64,000 nucleotides of DNA, taken from assembly GCF_947499585.1 (NCBI RefSeq), contig NZ_CANMOO010000002.1, positions 868,001-932,000 on the forward strand, in the 5' to 3' direction. The DNA comes from an uncultured Allomuricauda sp. GTDB taxonomy: Bacteria; Bacteroidota; Bacteroidia; Flavobacteriales; Flavobacteriaceae. The notes below the pieces were generated by a model, which saw nothing but the letters and a program-made list of their open reading frames with translations, had not been told where the DNA came from and did no database searches. The translations under genes were made by a program, and so were the position numbers. Of the stretch, positions 44,505-53,708 are shown piece after piece. The first letter of the stretch is position 1; each line of letters begins with the position of its first letter.

Positions 44505-44525
44505 GACTAAAATCTTTAAAGACGA

Positions 44526-45623
44526 TTAACCTTGTCCAAAATATACAAAAATGGAAATCAACAAAATAGCAAAAACAATAGCCAAGACTATTTTCCAAAA
44601 GCTATAAGGTCTAGTTCCAGAGATTTGACCGTTTTCGCCATTGATAAAGAAATTATATTCCTTGCTTTTATAGCGATACGCGCTTATGTAAACGGGTAAT
44701 AGAATATGCTTAAAGGTTTCTTCTGATAACTTCATATCCATACTGCTCACCCTTTGTGTGTCACCACCTATATCTTGTCTGCACCAACGTTCTGCAATTT
44801 GTTTTGCTTCTCCCTTGGCAGATAGATGTCCTTGTTGTAATGGAATGGTATATTTCTCCGTCACAAAGCCTGAAAGAAAACTGCTATTGAAAGGTTGTAA
44901 TTTCTTTAAGTTCCAATGTGCAATTTTGTTTGGAATTCTTCCCGCTTTTTGTTTGGATGCCTCTATCAAAGTGTCATCTACAAAACCAGAGACTCGCCCA
45001 GAAGTTGGATACCAGCGTGTTTTGCGAACTTGCCGTGTTTGGGTTTTGCCATTGCTGTCTCTGTAGCGCTGTGTTTCATAATAATATTCACCTCGTTGCC
45101 CAGTGTAGGAAGCCGAAAGTTGCGCATCAAAAGTCCAATAAGGCAAATACAATCCTTTAGTAAACTGAGGGTCTAAAGAAGCCTTTTTGAGCTTGTTGGG
45201 AGCCCACCATAACTTACTGACCCATTTTTGGAAAATGAGAAACGATTTCTGTTTTTCAATTTGAAAAGGCAGGACAGCCCCTGGTAATATCCAATCCTCT
45301 TTATATGCATCTTCTACAACCAAAGGCATACTGCAATACACGCAGTGGAGTGACTTATAATTTTCTTCTACATGTTGATTGGCACCACAATTTTTACAAT
45401 GAAGCATTGAAATTTCCTCACTGTGCTTTTGAGCACCCATCTCCTTGAGATAAGGATATAGCTCTAACTCTGTAAACCCATTTTCATCTATATTAATAGA
45501 TTCCTCATGTCCACAATACTCACAGCTTATGTTGGTAGTTCCTGGTTTGTATTTGAGCTCTGCACCGCAATTGGCGCAGGGTTTTTTTAGCTCTGTTTTT
45601 TGGATATTAAGTTCTACAGACAT
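44526..45623 (-). CDS. Double zinc-ribbon protein with C-terminal membrane helix
   Basis: A 365-residue protein with two zinc ribbons, CxxC-x15-CxxC near residues 16-38 (CANC, CEYC) and again near 76-97 (CKNC, CVYC), a central domain with a conserved WRKT-like RKTRWYPTSGRV segment, and a hydrophobic helix at about 342-362. Such proteins are often labelled PriA-like or TFIIB-type zinc finger, but no helicase motif is present. Upstream neighbour on the same strand is an SPFH protein, an arrangement that suggests a membrane-associated pair. Confidence 0.82.
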   Translation of the reverse strand: MSVELNIQKTELKKPCANCGAELKYKPGTTNISCEYCGHEESINIDENGFTELELYPYLKEMGAQKHSEEISMLHCKNCGANQHVEENYKSLHCVYCSMPLVVEDAYKEDWILPGAVLPFQIEKQKSFLIFQKWVSKLWWAPNKLKKASLDPQFTKGLYLPYWTFDAQLSASYTGQRGEYYYETQRYRDSNGKTQTRQVRKTRWYPTSGRVSGFVDDTLIEASKQKAGRIPNKIAHWNLKKLQPFNSSFLSGFVTEKYTIPLQQGHLSAKGEAKQIAERWCRQDIGGDTQRVSSMDMKLSEETFKHILLPVYISAYRYKSKEYNFFINGENGQISGTRPYSFWKIVLAIVFAILLISIFVYFGQG

Positions 45624-45637
45624 TTATCCGGTAAAGT

Positions 45638-45724
45638 GTCATTTCGAACAAAGTGAGAAATCTCAAGAAGTAATCTATTATTTGGATTTCTCAATCGTTG
45701 TTGCACTCCTCATTTCGAAATGAC
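45638..45724. repeat. 87-bp palindromic repeat element (REP-like) with perfect 11-bp ends
   Basis: Outer arms GTCATTTCGAA (45638-45648) and TTCGAAATGAC (45714-45724) are perfect inverted repeats. A nested pair GAGAAATC (45655-45662) and GATTTCTC (45685-45692) extends the pairing, so the whole unit can fold into a long interrupted hairpin. Elements of this kind, with GTCATTTCGAA ends and GAGAAATC inside, are to my memory common intergenic repeats of Flavobacteriaceae genomes. It fills the spacer between the SPFH and zinc-ribbon genes; no coding sequence is inside. Confidence 0.75.
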
Positions 45725-45734
45725 CATGAAAATA

Positions 45735-46868
45735 TTAATTGGATGGTAAAGGTGGTGGTGTATTCCCTCCTAAAAATGACTTCAATTCTTCCACGTCTTT
45801 CAAAGCGGTCCATGCTGCCATGCCTTGCTTCCAAACCAAACTGTCTCGGTTTACGGTTCGTCCTGCAAAAAGAGCCTGCAATTGTTCAAAAGAAACTGGG
45901 CCTTGTTGTGCTCCGTTTGCTGCATAAAAATATTGTACGGCTACTGGCATTGGAGGAGGAATGGTTGCTCCTGCTTGCTGTATTTGTTGACTGCCCCCCA
46001 TTTGAGGACTCATTAGTCCACCCATTTGTTGTGCTAATACAAAGCCCATTCCCATTCCCATTCCCGCGCCAGCTGTTCCACCTTCATTCTTGGCAGCTGC
46101 TTCAATAGCTTTAGCAGTTTTGAATTTGGTCAACTTGTCCAAATCCAATTTATCAATACGACTGTATTCGAAGATTTCTTTTTTAAGATCTTCAGGCATG
46201 GAAACATTTTCAATGTAGAATTTCTCCAAGGAAATCCCCACCGAAAGAAACTCAGATTTCATCACCTCTTGACAAGTTTCTGAGAGCTCCGAAGTATTTG
46301 CAGCGTAAAGCTCTATAGGCAGATTGGCCTCACCAACAGTATCAGTAAAACGGGTTGCGATCAAACTTTTTAAGTGCTCATTAATCTCAAAATTGGTAAA
46401 GTTGTTGTCGGTACCAACAATGTCGGTAATAAACTTCCCAGCATCAGAAATTTTAAAGGCATAGGTTCCAAAAGCACGAATTTCTACCAGCCCAAAACGG
46501 TCATCACTTAAGGTAATGGGGCTTTTTGTTCCCCATTTCTCATCAGTGAAGAGATGCGTGTTCACAAAGTAAACTTCGGCCTTAAATGGGGAGTTAAACC
46601 CATATTTCCAGCCTTTTAAAGTGCTAAGAATAGGTAAGTTTTGTGTAGTTAAATCATAGGTGCCCGGTGTAAAGACATCAGCTAACTGACCTTCGTTTAT
46701 AAAAACAGCAGTTTGCCCTTCTCGAACAATCAGCTTGGCTCCGTTTTTAATCTCATTCTGGTAGCGCTCAAACCGATGGGCAATAGTGTCATCGGTATAG
46801 TCAAGCCATTCAATAATATCAATAAACTCATGGGTGAGTTTTTCTTTGATTTTGCTAAAAATATCCAT
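45735..46868 (-). CDS. SPFH domain protein with C-terminal GYF_2 domain
   Basis: A 377-residue protein: SPFH/band-7-like domain at about 30-250 (VREGQTAVFINEGQLADVF near 48-66, ENVSMPEDLKKEIFEYSRIDKLD near 222-244), then a Gly/Met-rich stretch, a Pro-rich linker and a GYF_2 domain at about 312-365 (YFYAANGAQQGPVSFEQL, LVWKQGMAAW). Related proteins are labelled virion core protein-like or YdjI-like. No N-terminal membrane anchor is seen. It probably assembles as a cytoplasmic or membrane-associated scaffold that binds Pro-rich partners. Adjacent to the zinc-ribbon gene. Confidence 0.88.
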   Translation of the reverse strand: MDIFSKIKEKLTHEFIDIIEWLDYTDDTIAHRFERYQNEIKNGAKLIVREGQTAVFINEGQLADVFTPGTYDLTTQNLPILSTLKGWKYGFNSPFKAEVYFVNTHLFTDEKWGTKSPITLSDDRFGLVEIRAFGTYAFKISDAGKFITDIVGTDNNFTNFEINEHLKSLIATRFTDTVGEANLPIELYAANTSELSETCQEVMKSEFLSVGISLEKFYIENVSMPEDLKKEIFEYSRIDKLDLDKLTKFKTAKAIEAAAKNEGGTAGAGMGMGMGFVLAQQMGGLMSPQMGGSQQIQQAGATIPPPMPVAVQYFYAANGAQQGPVSFEQLQALFAGRTVNRDSLVWKQGMAAWTALKDVEELKSFLGGNTPPPLPSN

Positions 46869-46968
46869 GGTAATGTGTTTTTGTTAATGTTCTAAAACTA
46901 ATAAAAAGGAAGATTCCCTTACCGCTTTATTGGTATTAAAATTATGTGGAGTGTTACAAAGGGTATCG

Positions 46969-47409
46969 CTAGTCAGTTTTACAAGAGGTATCGGCAATTA
47001 TCTTCCAAGCCCCATCAATGTTTTTAAGTACAAGCATGAAAATGCCTTGGGTGTCGCCTACAGTTCGGGTAAGGTGGTATTCCCCAAAGACGGAATACAC
47101 CCCGGCATTAATTTTTGAAATTTCATTACTAGTCAAACGGAGTTGACCAAAATGTTCCTTAGTCGGATAGCTTTTTTTATATCGCTCCAAAGTATTTTGC
47201 CATCCTTTGGTTACACCAGAGCCCCCATAAAAAATGAGGTCATCAGATTTCCAATAAGTCTCCATAAAAAGTTCAATATCAAAATTATTCCAAGCTTTTT
47301 CTTGGATTGCCAATACTTCAAGAATGGAAGCTTTATCATCAACTGTAGTTGATGATTGCGAGAATGAGAAAAATGAGGCAAGAAAAAATAAGTAAAAAAG
47401 GCCTTTCAT
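46969..47409 (-). CDS. Exported DUF4440/SnoaL-like protein
   Basis: A 146-residue exported protein (signal peptide ending FFSFSQ). The mature part follows the DUF4440 pattern: ILEVLAIQEKAWNNFDIELFMETYW, then FYGGSGVTKGWQNTLERYKKSYP and a final GAWKIIADTSCKTD. Function unknown. It stands 100 bp from the SPFH gene on the same strand. Confidence 0.82.
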   Translation of the reverse strand: MKGLFYLFFLASFFSFSQSSTTVDDKASILEVLAIQEKAWNNFDIELFMETYWKSDDLIFYGGSGVTKGWQNTLERYKKSYPTKEHFGQLRLTSNEISKINAGVYSVFGEYHLTRTVGDTQGIFMLVLKNIDGAWKIIADTSCKTD

Positions 47410-47473
47410 AATAACGTGGTTTAATTCACTAAAGCTATAAAAAGAATAGGTAGTGAAAGCAGCAGGATATTGT

Positions 47474-48601
47474 TTATCGAATTTTACCCGCTGCCTTTAG
47501 CATTTCCAACACCTGTTTTTTGGGAAGTGCTTTTATTTCATGTCCGTTTCTGCCTGTCATGGTTTGTGCGGCAAAAAGGGAATTTAAAATGGCTTCTTCC
47601 GTGGCTTCAATAGTTGCTAAAAATAAAGGTGTCATTGCTGAGTTTCGTAAGGTTGGCAAAGTTTGTACGGCATTGTCACTGTTATATGGAATTCTACACT
47701 CTTTGGCTGTTGAGACCGCAATTACATAGTCCCCACTGCCATTACTGGCAATCCCGCCTGTTCTTGCAAGACCCAACATAGCTCGTTTTGCCAAGCGTTC
47801 CAAATTTCGAGAATCTAAAGGAGCATTTGTAAAGACCACCATCATGCAGGAACCATCTGTAGCGTATTTAAAATTATCAGAATAGTGTCCCATTTGTTTT
47901 CCAACATCCACACCAGCTATTTTTAACATCCCTCCAAAATTGGTTTGCGCCAAAACACCTACAGTATATCCTCCTGATTTTTTTGGCAATACTCTGGAAG
48001 AGGTTCCAATACCTCCTTTAAAACCAAAACAAATAGTACCTGTTCCAGCTCCGACGTTGCCCTCTTCAACTTGACCAGTCTTTGTATTTTTAATTGCTAG
48101 CAACACATCTTTTTCAGTAACATGGCGCCCACGAATGTCATTAAGATAACCATCGTTTGTTTCCCCTGACACAGCATTTACAGAACGTACGGTCTCGTTC
48201 CCAGGAAGTAATAAAGTATAGCCCACTAAGGCATTAACAGCAGTAGCAACCCCAAGAGTATTGGTTAAAATTATCGGGGTTTCCAGATTCCCCAGTTCTT
48301 TTACTTGGGAATACCCTGCCAGTTTGCCAAAACCATTGCCAAGGTGGATGGCAGCAGGCACTTTTTGTTGAAAAATATTACCAGAGTGAGGTAAGATGGC
48401 GGTTACCCCAGTTCTTATACTATCGCCTTTAATTAAGGTTGTATGGCCCACCTGTACTCCGGGCACATCGGTAATCGCATTTAGGGCTCCAGGTTTGAGC
48501 ACCCCAATTTCTATTCCGTGATCACGAAGACGTTTCTGTTGTGCAGAAATTGAAAAAAGAATGACTAGAAAAAGAAGAGTTGTAAACGATTTTTTTTTCA
48601 T
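47474..48601 (-). CDS. Exported P1 family (DmpA-like) aminopeptidase
   Basis: A 375-residue exported protein (signal peptide ending FSISAQ) of the self-processing S58/DmpA family, which release N-terminal D- or L-amino acids or beta-peptides. It starts LRDHGIEIGVLKPGALNAITDVPGVQVGHTTL, the usual N-terminus of the alpha chain, and contains GGIASNGSGDYVIA, with the Gly-Ser cleavage and nucleophile position. An in-frame TTG adds three residues; ATG 48601 used. Divergent from the BNR gene at 48691. Confidence 0.9.
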   Translation of the reverse strand: MKKKSFTTLLFLVILFSISAQQKRLRDHGIEIGVLKPGALNAITDVPGVQVGHTTLIKGDSIRTGVTAILPHSGNIFQQKVPAAIHLGNGFGKLAGYSQVKELGNLETPIILTNTLGVATAVNALVGYTLLLPGNETVRSVNAVSGETNDGYLNDIRGRHVTEKDVLLAIKNTKTGQVEEGNVGAGTGTICFGFKGGIGTSSRVLPKKSGGYTVGVLAQTNFGGMLKIAGVDVGKQMGHYSDNFKYATDGSCMMVVFTNAPLDSRNLERLAKRAMLGLARTGGIASNGSGDYVIAVSTAKECRIPYNSDNAVQTLPTLRNSAMTPLFLATIEATEEAILNSLFAAQTMTGRNGHEIKALPKKQVLEMLKAAGKIR

Positions 48602-48690
48602 GACTACCAAAATACCATTTTTGAAATATAGGCAGAAATCATTCCCTCTTTTTCGTTACTTTTAATACCGACTAATTTAACACAATAAAA

Positions 48691-51600
48691 ATGAAACAAC
48701 AGCTTTCCAAAGCCGGCCTGTTCTTGCTGGCATTTTGCTTTTTTACCCTCTCGACAGAGGCGCAACGGCGCAACAAATCCGCACAAACTGCTCCAGAATA
48801 TCCGGAAGAACTTTATTCCAGTTTGGAGTATCGTTTGGTAGGTCCATTTCGTGGTGGTCGTTCTGCGGCAGTAACAGGAGTTCCAGGAGAACCTAATCTA
48901 TTTTATTTTGGCGCTACCGGTGGTGGTGTTTGGAAAACATTGAATGGCGGTCGTAGCTGGGAAAATATCTCTGATGGTTATTTTGGAGGAAGTATTGGTT
49001 CTGTTGAAGTTGCCAAAAGTGATCCAAATGTCATTTATGTTGGCGGTGGAGAAAAAACACTACGTGGAAATGTATCCAGCGGCTATGGTGTATGGAAAAC
49101 AGAGGATGCCGGGAAAACATGGATAAAAGCAGGATTGGAAAAAAGTAGACATGTACCCAGAATCCGAGTTCATCCAACTGAGTACAATACAGTATATGCA
49201 GCTGTTCTTGGTAATATTTATAAGCCAACCAAAGAACGCGGGATATATAAAAGTATAGATGGTGGAAAAACTTGGAAGCAAGTTTTGTTTGTAAATGACC
49301 AATCTGGTGCTGTGGATTTGACTTTTGACCCAAATAACCCAAGGATTTTATATGCATCTACCTGGCGAGCCAAAAGAACACCATATAGTTTAAGTAGTGG
49401 CGGAGATGGCTCCGCACTTTGGAAAAGTACGGATAGCGGAGAAACTTGGACAGAGATTTCAAAAAATGAAGGATTTCCGAAGGACACTCTGGGAATTATT
49501 GGAGTTACGGTTTCCCCTAAAAATAGTGATAGGGTTTGGGCCATAGTGGAGAATAAGGAAAAAGGAGGTTTGTACCGTTCTGAAGATGGGGGGAAGAAGT
49601 GGACACAGGTGAATAGCGAGCGTAAACTAAGACAACGGGCATGGTATTATACTCGTGTTTATGCTGATACAGAAGATGAAGATGTGGTTTATGTGATGAA
49701 CGTAAGGTATCATAAATCTACAGATGGCGGGAAGACTTTCAACACTTTTAATGCACCTCATGGTGACCACCACGATCTTTGGATTTCCCCAGAAAACTCT
49801 AAGCGAATGATTATTGGTGATGATGGTGGAGCTCAGGTAAGTTATGATGGTGGTGAAACGTGGAGTACCTACTACAACCAACCAACAGCTCAGTTTTATA
49901 GAGTGACTACGGATAATGCTTTTCCGTATCGTATTTATGTGGCACAGCAAGATAATTCTACGATTAGAATTAATCACCGTAGTGATGATGGCTCTATTGG
50001 AGAGGACGATTGGGAACCAACGGCCGGTGGCGAATCTGCACATATTGCCGTTGATCCATTAAACAATGATATTGTTTATGGAGGCAGTTACGATGGATTT
50101 CTAACTCGTGTCAACCATAAAAACAATACCGTAAGAGGAATCAATGTTTGGCCAGATAACCCAATGGGCCATGGAGCGGAGGGTATGAAATACCGTTTTC
50201 AATGGAATTTCCCTATTATTTTTAGTAAACATAACCCCAAGAAACTCTATACATTCTCTAACCATGTACATATGAGCACTAATGAAGGCCAGAGTTGGGA
50301 ATTGTTAAGTGATGATCTTACAAGAAATGACCCCACAAAATTAGTTTCTAGTGGTGGTCCAATTACACAGGATAATACAAGTGTTGAATATTATTGTACC
50401 ATTTTTGCGGCCAATGAAAGTCCTATAAAAGAAGGATTGCTTTGGGTTGGAAGTGATGATGGATTAATTCATATTTCAAAGGATGGTGGCCAGAATTGGG
50501 AGAATATTACACCACCCAATATGCCTGAGTGGAGTATGATTAATAGCATTGAGCCATCAGCTTTTGATGAAGGCACATGCTATGTTGCGGCAACACGTTA
50601 TAAGCTGGGAGACTTTCAACCATACCTCTACAAAACAACGGACTATGGCAAGACCTGGAGTAAAATAACGAACGGTATAAATAACGAACATTTTACAAGA
50701 GTGCTCAGGGAAGACCCAAAAAGAAAGGGTCTATTGTATGCTGGTACCGAAACGGGAATGTATGTTTCCTTTAATGACGGGCGAAAATGGAAAAAATTCC
50801 AACTGAATTTACCGATTGTTCCTATCACGGATATGACCATTAAAGATAACAATTTGATCGTTGCTACTCAGGGACGTAGTATTTGGATGATAGATGACCT
50901 TACGGTGCTCCATCAATTGAATACAGCTGCAAAAACTGCAACAACGATGTTGTACAAACCAAAAGATAGTTACCGTACTAAGGGGTCTGCTGCAAAAGAG
51001 CCTTCAAAGACGGAAGGACAGAATCACCCTAATGGTGTGGTTACACATTTCTACTTAAAAGAGATGTCTGAAAAAGACAGTGTCAGCATCACCTATACTA
51101 CTATGACTGGTGACACTTTGGCCAACTATAGCACTTTTGCAAAAGAAAAAGATAAAAAAATTAAGGTCAAAAAAGGAGGAAACACCCATGTTTGGGATAC
51201 TCGTGGTAAAGGGGCAAAGAAATTGGAAGGGATGATTTTTTGGTGGGCTAATTTTAGTGGCGCCAAAGCAGTTCCTGGTTCATACAAAGCTCATTTAAAT
51301 GTAAATGGGACATCACAATCTCAAGATTTTAAGATTTTGGCAGATCCTAGAGCAGAGGTTTCTGTTTCTGATATGCAAAAGCAATATGATTTCATTTCGG
51401 ACATTAATGAAACTATTGATAGAGCACATCAATCCATCAAAAAAATCCGAAAGATTAATGAGCAATTGGAAGCTTTTTCTAAGCAGTATAAGGATAATGA
51501 GCAAACCAAAGATTTAGTGGAGAAAGCAACGAAAATGAAGGATGATTTTAGTGAGATAGAAAAAGCGTTGTATCAAACACAAAACAGAAGCAATCAGGAC

Positions 51601-51828
51601 CCCTTAAATTTCCCAATTAGGTTGACCAACAAACTGGGACATTTAAACAGTCTGGTTTCTATTGATGATTTTCCACCAACAGAACAGGACATTGTAGTTA
51701 AGAATGAACTTTCTACTAAGATAAAATCACAATTATCGGCTTTTGACAGTCTAGTAGATAAAGAAATAGAAGATTTTAATGCTTCTTTCAATAGTTTGAA
51801 ACTGAACTATTTGTTTATTGAAGATTAA
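48691..51828 (+). CDS. Large exported sortilin-type BNR-repeat protein (paralogue 1)
   Basis: A 1045-residue exported protein (signal peptide ending STEAQ). The N-terminal two-thirds is a VPS10/sortilin-like beta-propeller with many BNR (Asp-box) copies, for example STDSGETWTE, SEDGGKKWTQ, SYDGGETWST and SKDGGQNWEN. Conserved start FRGGRSAAVTGVPGEPN and HGDHHDLWISPENSKRMIIGDDGG are shared with the gene at 53.7 kb. The last 150 residues are helical and coiled-coil-rich. Role unknown; these proteins are sometimes listed as glycosyl hydrolases, but Asp boxes alone do not show activity. Confidence 0.88.
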   Translation: MKQQLSKAGLFLLAFCFFTLSTEAQRRNKSAQTAPEYPEELYSSLEYRLVGPFRGGRSAAVTGVPGEPNLFYFGATGGGVWKTLNGGRSWENISDGYFGGSIGSVEVAKSDPNVIYVGGGEKTLRGNVSSGYGVWKTEDAGKTWIKAGLEKSRHVPRIRVHPTEYNTVYAAVLGNIYKPTKERGIYKSIDGGKTWKQVLFVNDQSGAVDLTFDPNNPRILYASTWRAKRTPYSLSSGGDGSALWKSTDSGETWTEISKNEGFPKDTLGIIGVTVSPKNSDRVWAIVENKEKGGLYRSEDGGKKWTQVNSERKLRQRAWYYTRVYADTEDEDVVYVMNVRYHKSTDGGKTFNTFNAPHGDHHDLWISPENSKRMIIGDDGGAQVSYDGGETWSTYYNQPTAQFYRVTTDNAFPYRIYVAQQDNSTIRINHRSDDGSIGEDDWEPTAGGESAHIAVDPLNNDIVYGGSYDGFLTRVNHKNNTVRGINVWPDNPMGHGAEGMKYRFQWNFPIIFSKHNPKKLYTFSNHVHMSTNEGQSWELLSDDLTRNDPTKLVSSGGPITQDNTSVEYYCTIFAANESPIKEGLLWVGSDDGLIHISKDGGQNWENITPPNMPEWSMINSIEPSAFDEGTCYVAATRYKLGDFQPYLYKTTDYGKTWSKITNGINNEHFTRVLREDPKRKGLLYAGTETGMYVSFNDGRKWKKFQLNLPIVPITDMTIKDNNLIVATQGRSIWMIDDLTVLHQLNTAAKTATTMLYKPKDSYRTKGSAAKEPSKTEGQNHPNGVVTHFYLKEMSEKDSVSITYTTMTGDTLANYSTFAKEKDKKIKVKKGGNTHVWDTRGKGAKKLEGMIFWWANFSGAKAVPGSYKAHLNVNGTSQSQDFKILADPRAEVSVSDMQKQYDFISDINETIDRAHQSIKKIRKINEQLEAFSKQYKDNEQTKDLVEKATKMKDDFSEIEKALYQTQNRSNQDPLNFPIRLTNKLGHLNSLVSIDDFPPTEQDIVVKNELSTKIKSQLSAFDSLVDKEIEDFNASFNSLKLNYLFIED

Positions 51829-51850
51829 TAAACACACAAAATGCTTTTAT

Positions 51851-51889
51851 AGCTCCTTCATCTTAGTAATTTGAGGGAGCTTTATTTTT
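51851..51889 (+). terminator. Rho-independent terminator after BNR paralogue 1
   Basis: Stem AGCTCCTTCA (51851-51860) with TGAGGGAGCT (51872-51881; ten pairs, one G-U wobble), an 11-nt loop and TTATTTTT. It lies 23 bp after the stop codon and separates this gene from the MutS-like gene. Confidence 0.85.
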
Positions 51890-51900
51890 GATACACTTTT

Positions 51901-53673
51901 ATGACAGCACCCAAAGCTTTTTATGAATCACGGATAATCAAGTTTCAGCGACAGTTAAAAAGGTTAAAAACGGCTTTAAATACCTCAAGTACGCTGCGTT
52001 TATTAGTGTTTGTTGGCCTCCTAATTACACTCTATTTTGTTTGGGGTAATGTACAGGTCATTTTAAGCATTATAGGTATAACAAGCGCTCTGTTTATTGT
52101 GCTATTACTTCGTCATAATAAGCTTATATACGAACGTGACCTTCTTCAAGCATTAGTTAAAATCAACCAAACAGAGCTTGAGGTACTAAATCGTAATTTT
52201 CATCATTTACCAGATGGTATAGAGTATGCCAATGCGGATCATGCTTTTAGTCAAGATATTGATTTGTTTGGTAGAGGCTCTTTTTTTCAATACAGCAATA
52301 GAACAAGTTTGAAAAGTGGGACAGAACATTTAGTTCATGATTTGCTTTCTAACAATATTGATAGTATTGATCAAAAACAAGAAGCGATAAAAGAGTTAGC
52401 GGCATTATCAGAATGGCGTCAGCAGTTTGGTGCTGAAGCTACTTTGGTCAAAATAGAAGTAAGCGCAAAAAGTGTGGTTGACTGGTTGGCTAATTATAAA
52501 GTTTTTGTGCCAAAACGGGCAAAATTAATAAGCACGATATTTTCTATACTATCCATTGCCTTTTGGGCACTCTACTTTTTAGATTTTTTATCGGGTTATA
52601 TTGTTTTTGGAGTGTTTCTTTTAGGGCTGGCAATTAGCGGAAGGTATTTAAAGGATATCAACAAATTAGCAGTGCATACTACACAAATTCAAAGTACTTT
52701 TCGGCAGTATGCACGATTAATCTCATTGCTTGAAACCCAAAAGTTTAATGCTAATTATTTAAAGAGAGAACAAAATAAGGTGGTTCGAGAAGAGAATTCA
52801 AGTTCAGCACTATTAAAAAAATTCTCCAAACTACTAGATGCTCTAGATCAGCGAAATAATATTCTTATAAGCATAGTGGCCAATAGTTTTTTTTTACGTG
52901 ACCTGTACATCTGTAAGTCTATTGAAGATTGGATTCTGGAGAATAGAAAAGAAGTGCCAAAATGGTTTGAGACCATTGCTTTTTTTGATGCCTATAGTAG
53001 TTTAGGGAACTACGCTTTTAATCACGATGAATATGTTTATCCAACGCTCGTAAACAATAATAAAACAATGGATTGTAAAGGAGCTGCACATCCATTATTA
53101 AATCCTGAAATAGCCATACCCAATGATTTTGAAATTAGTAAAGATGAGTTTTTTGTGATTACGGGGGCTAACATGGCAGGAAAAAGCACATTCTTGAGGA
53201 CCGTAGGTCTTCAAATTGTAATGGCCAATGTTGGGCTACCACTTTGCGCTAAAGATGTTAATTACAATCCAGTAAAATTAATTACCAGTATGCGAACAAC
53301 TGATAGCTTAACTGATGATGAAAGCTACTTTTTTAGCGAACTAAAGCGATTAAAAGTAATCATTGATACCATAGAAAAAGAGTCTCATTTTATTATTTTG
53401 GATGAGATTTTAAAGGGAACAAATAGTACTGATAAGGCTGTAGGATCTAAAAAATTCATTGAAAGATTGGTACGGCTAAAAGCTTCGGGTATTATTGCTA
53501 CTCATGATTTAAGCTTATGTTCTTTGGCAGATAGCTTAAATGAGGTCAAAAATTATTACTTTGATGCTCAAATTAAAAATGGAGAACTTTACTTTGACTA
53601 TACTTTTAAAGAGGGGGTTTGTCAAAATATGAATGCGAGTTTTCTACTAACTAGAATGGGCATTGTCGATTAA
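51901..53673 (+). CDS. Membrane-anchored MutS-like ATPase
   Basis: A 590-residue protein whose C-terminal 200 residues are a MutS-family ATPase: Walker [10 protein letters not shown] at 422-430, then [22 protein letters not shown], Walker [12 protein letters not shown] and [10 protein letters not shown]. The mismatch-reading N-domain is absent. Two pairs of hydrophobic segments (about 30-72 and 205-245) indicate membrane insertion, with the core/lever helices after them. Such MutS relatives are found in Bacteroidota, but their role is not repair as far as known. It is three bases before the second BNR frame and is likely co-transcribed with it. Confidence 0.88.
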   Translation: MTAPKAFYESRIIKFQRQLKRLKTALNTSSTLRLLVFVGLLITLYFVWGNVQVILSIIGITSALFIVLLLRHNKLIYERDLLQALVKINQTELEVLNRNFHHLPDGIEYANADHAFSQDIDLFGRGSFFQYSNRTSLKSGTEHLVHDLLSNNIDSIDQKQEAIKELAALSEWRQQFGAEATLVKIEVSAKSVVDWLANYKVFVPKRAKLISTIFSILSIAFWALYFLDFLSGYIVFGVFLLGLAISGRYLKDINKLAVHTTQIQSTFRQYARLISLLETQKFNANYLKREQNKVVREENSSSALLKKFSKLLDALDQRNNILISIVANSFFLRDLYICKSIEDWILENRKEVPKWFETIAFFDAYSSLGNYAFNHDEYVYPTLVNNNKTMDCKGAAHPLLNPEIAIPNDFEISKDEFFVITGANMAGKSTFLRTVGLQIVMANVGLPLCAKDVNYNPVKLITSMRTTDSLTDDESYFFSELKRLKVIIDTIEKESHFIILDEILKGTNSTDKAVGSKKFIERLVRLKASGIIATHDLSLCSLADSLNEVKNYYFDAQIKNGELYFDYTFKEGVCQNMNASFLLTRMGIVD

Positions 53674-53708
53674 GAATGGTAAGCATACCAATAATGAATT
53701 CAATCAAA

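Noticed and set aside
44526..45623. Primosomal helicase PriA
   Set aside because: Zinc ribbons alone cause this label; there are no helicase motifs.
45724..46108. Plus-strand frames opposite the SPFH gene
   Set aside because: Shadows of the SPFH coding sequence without family similarity or start signals.
51901..53673. DNA mismatch repair MutS
   Set aside because: The mismatch and connector domains are missing and membrane segments are present.
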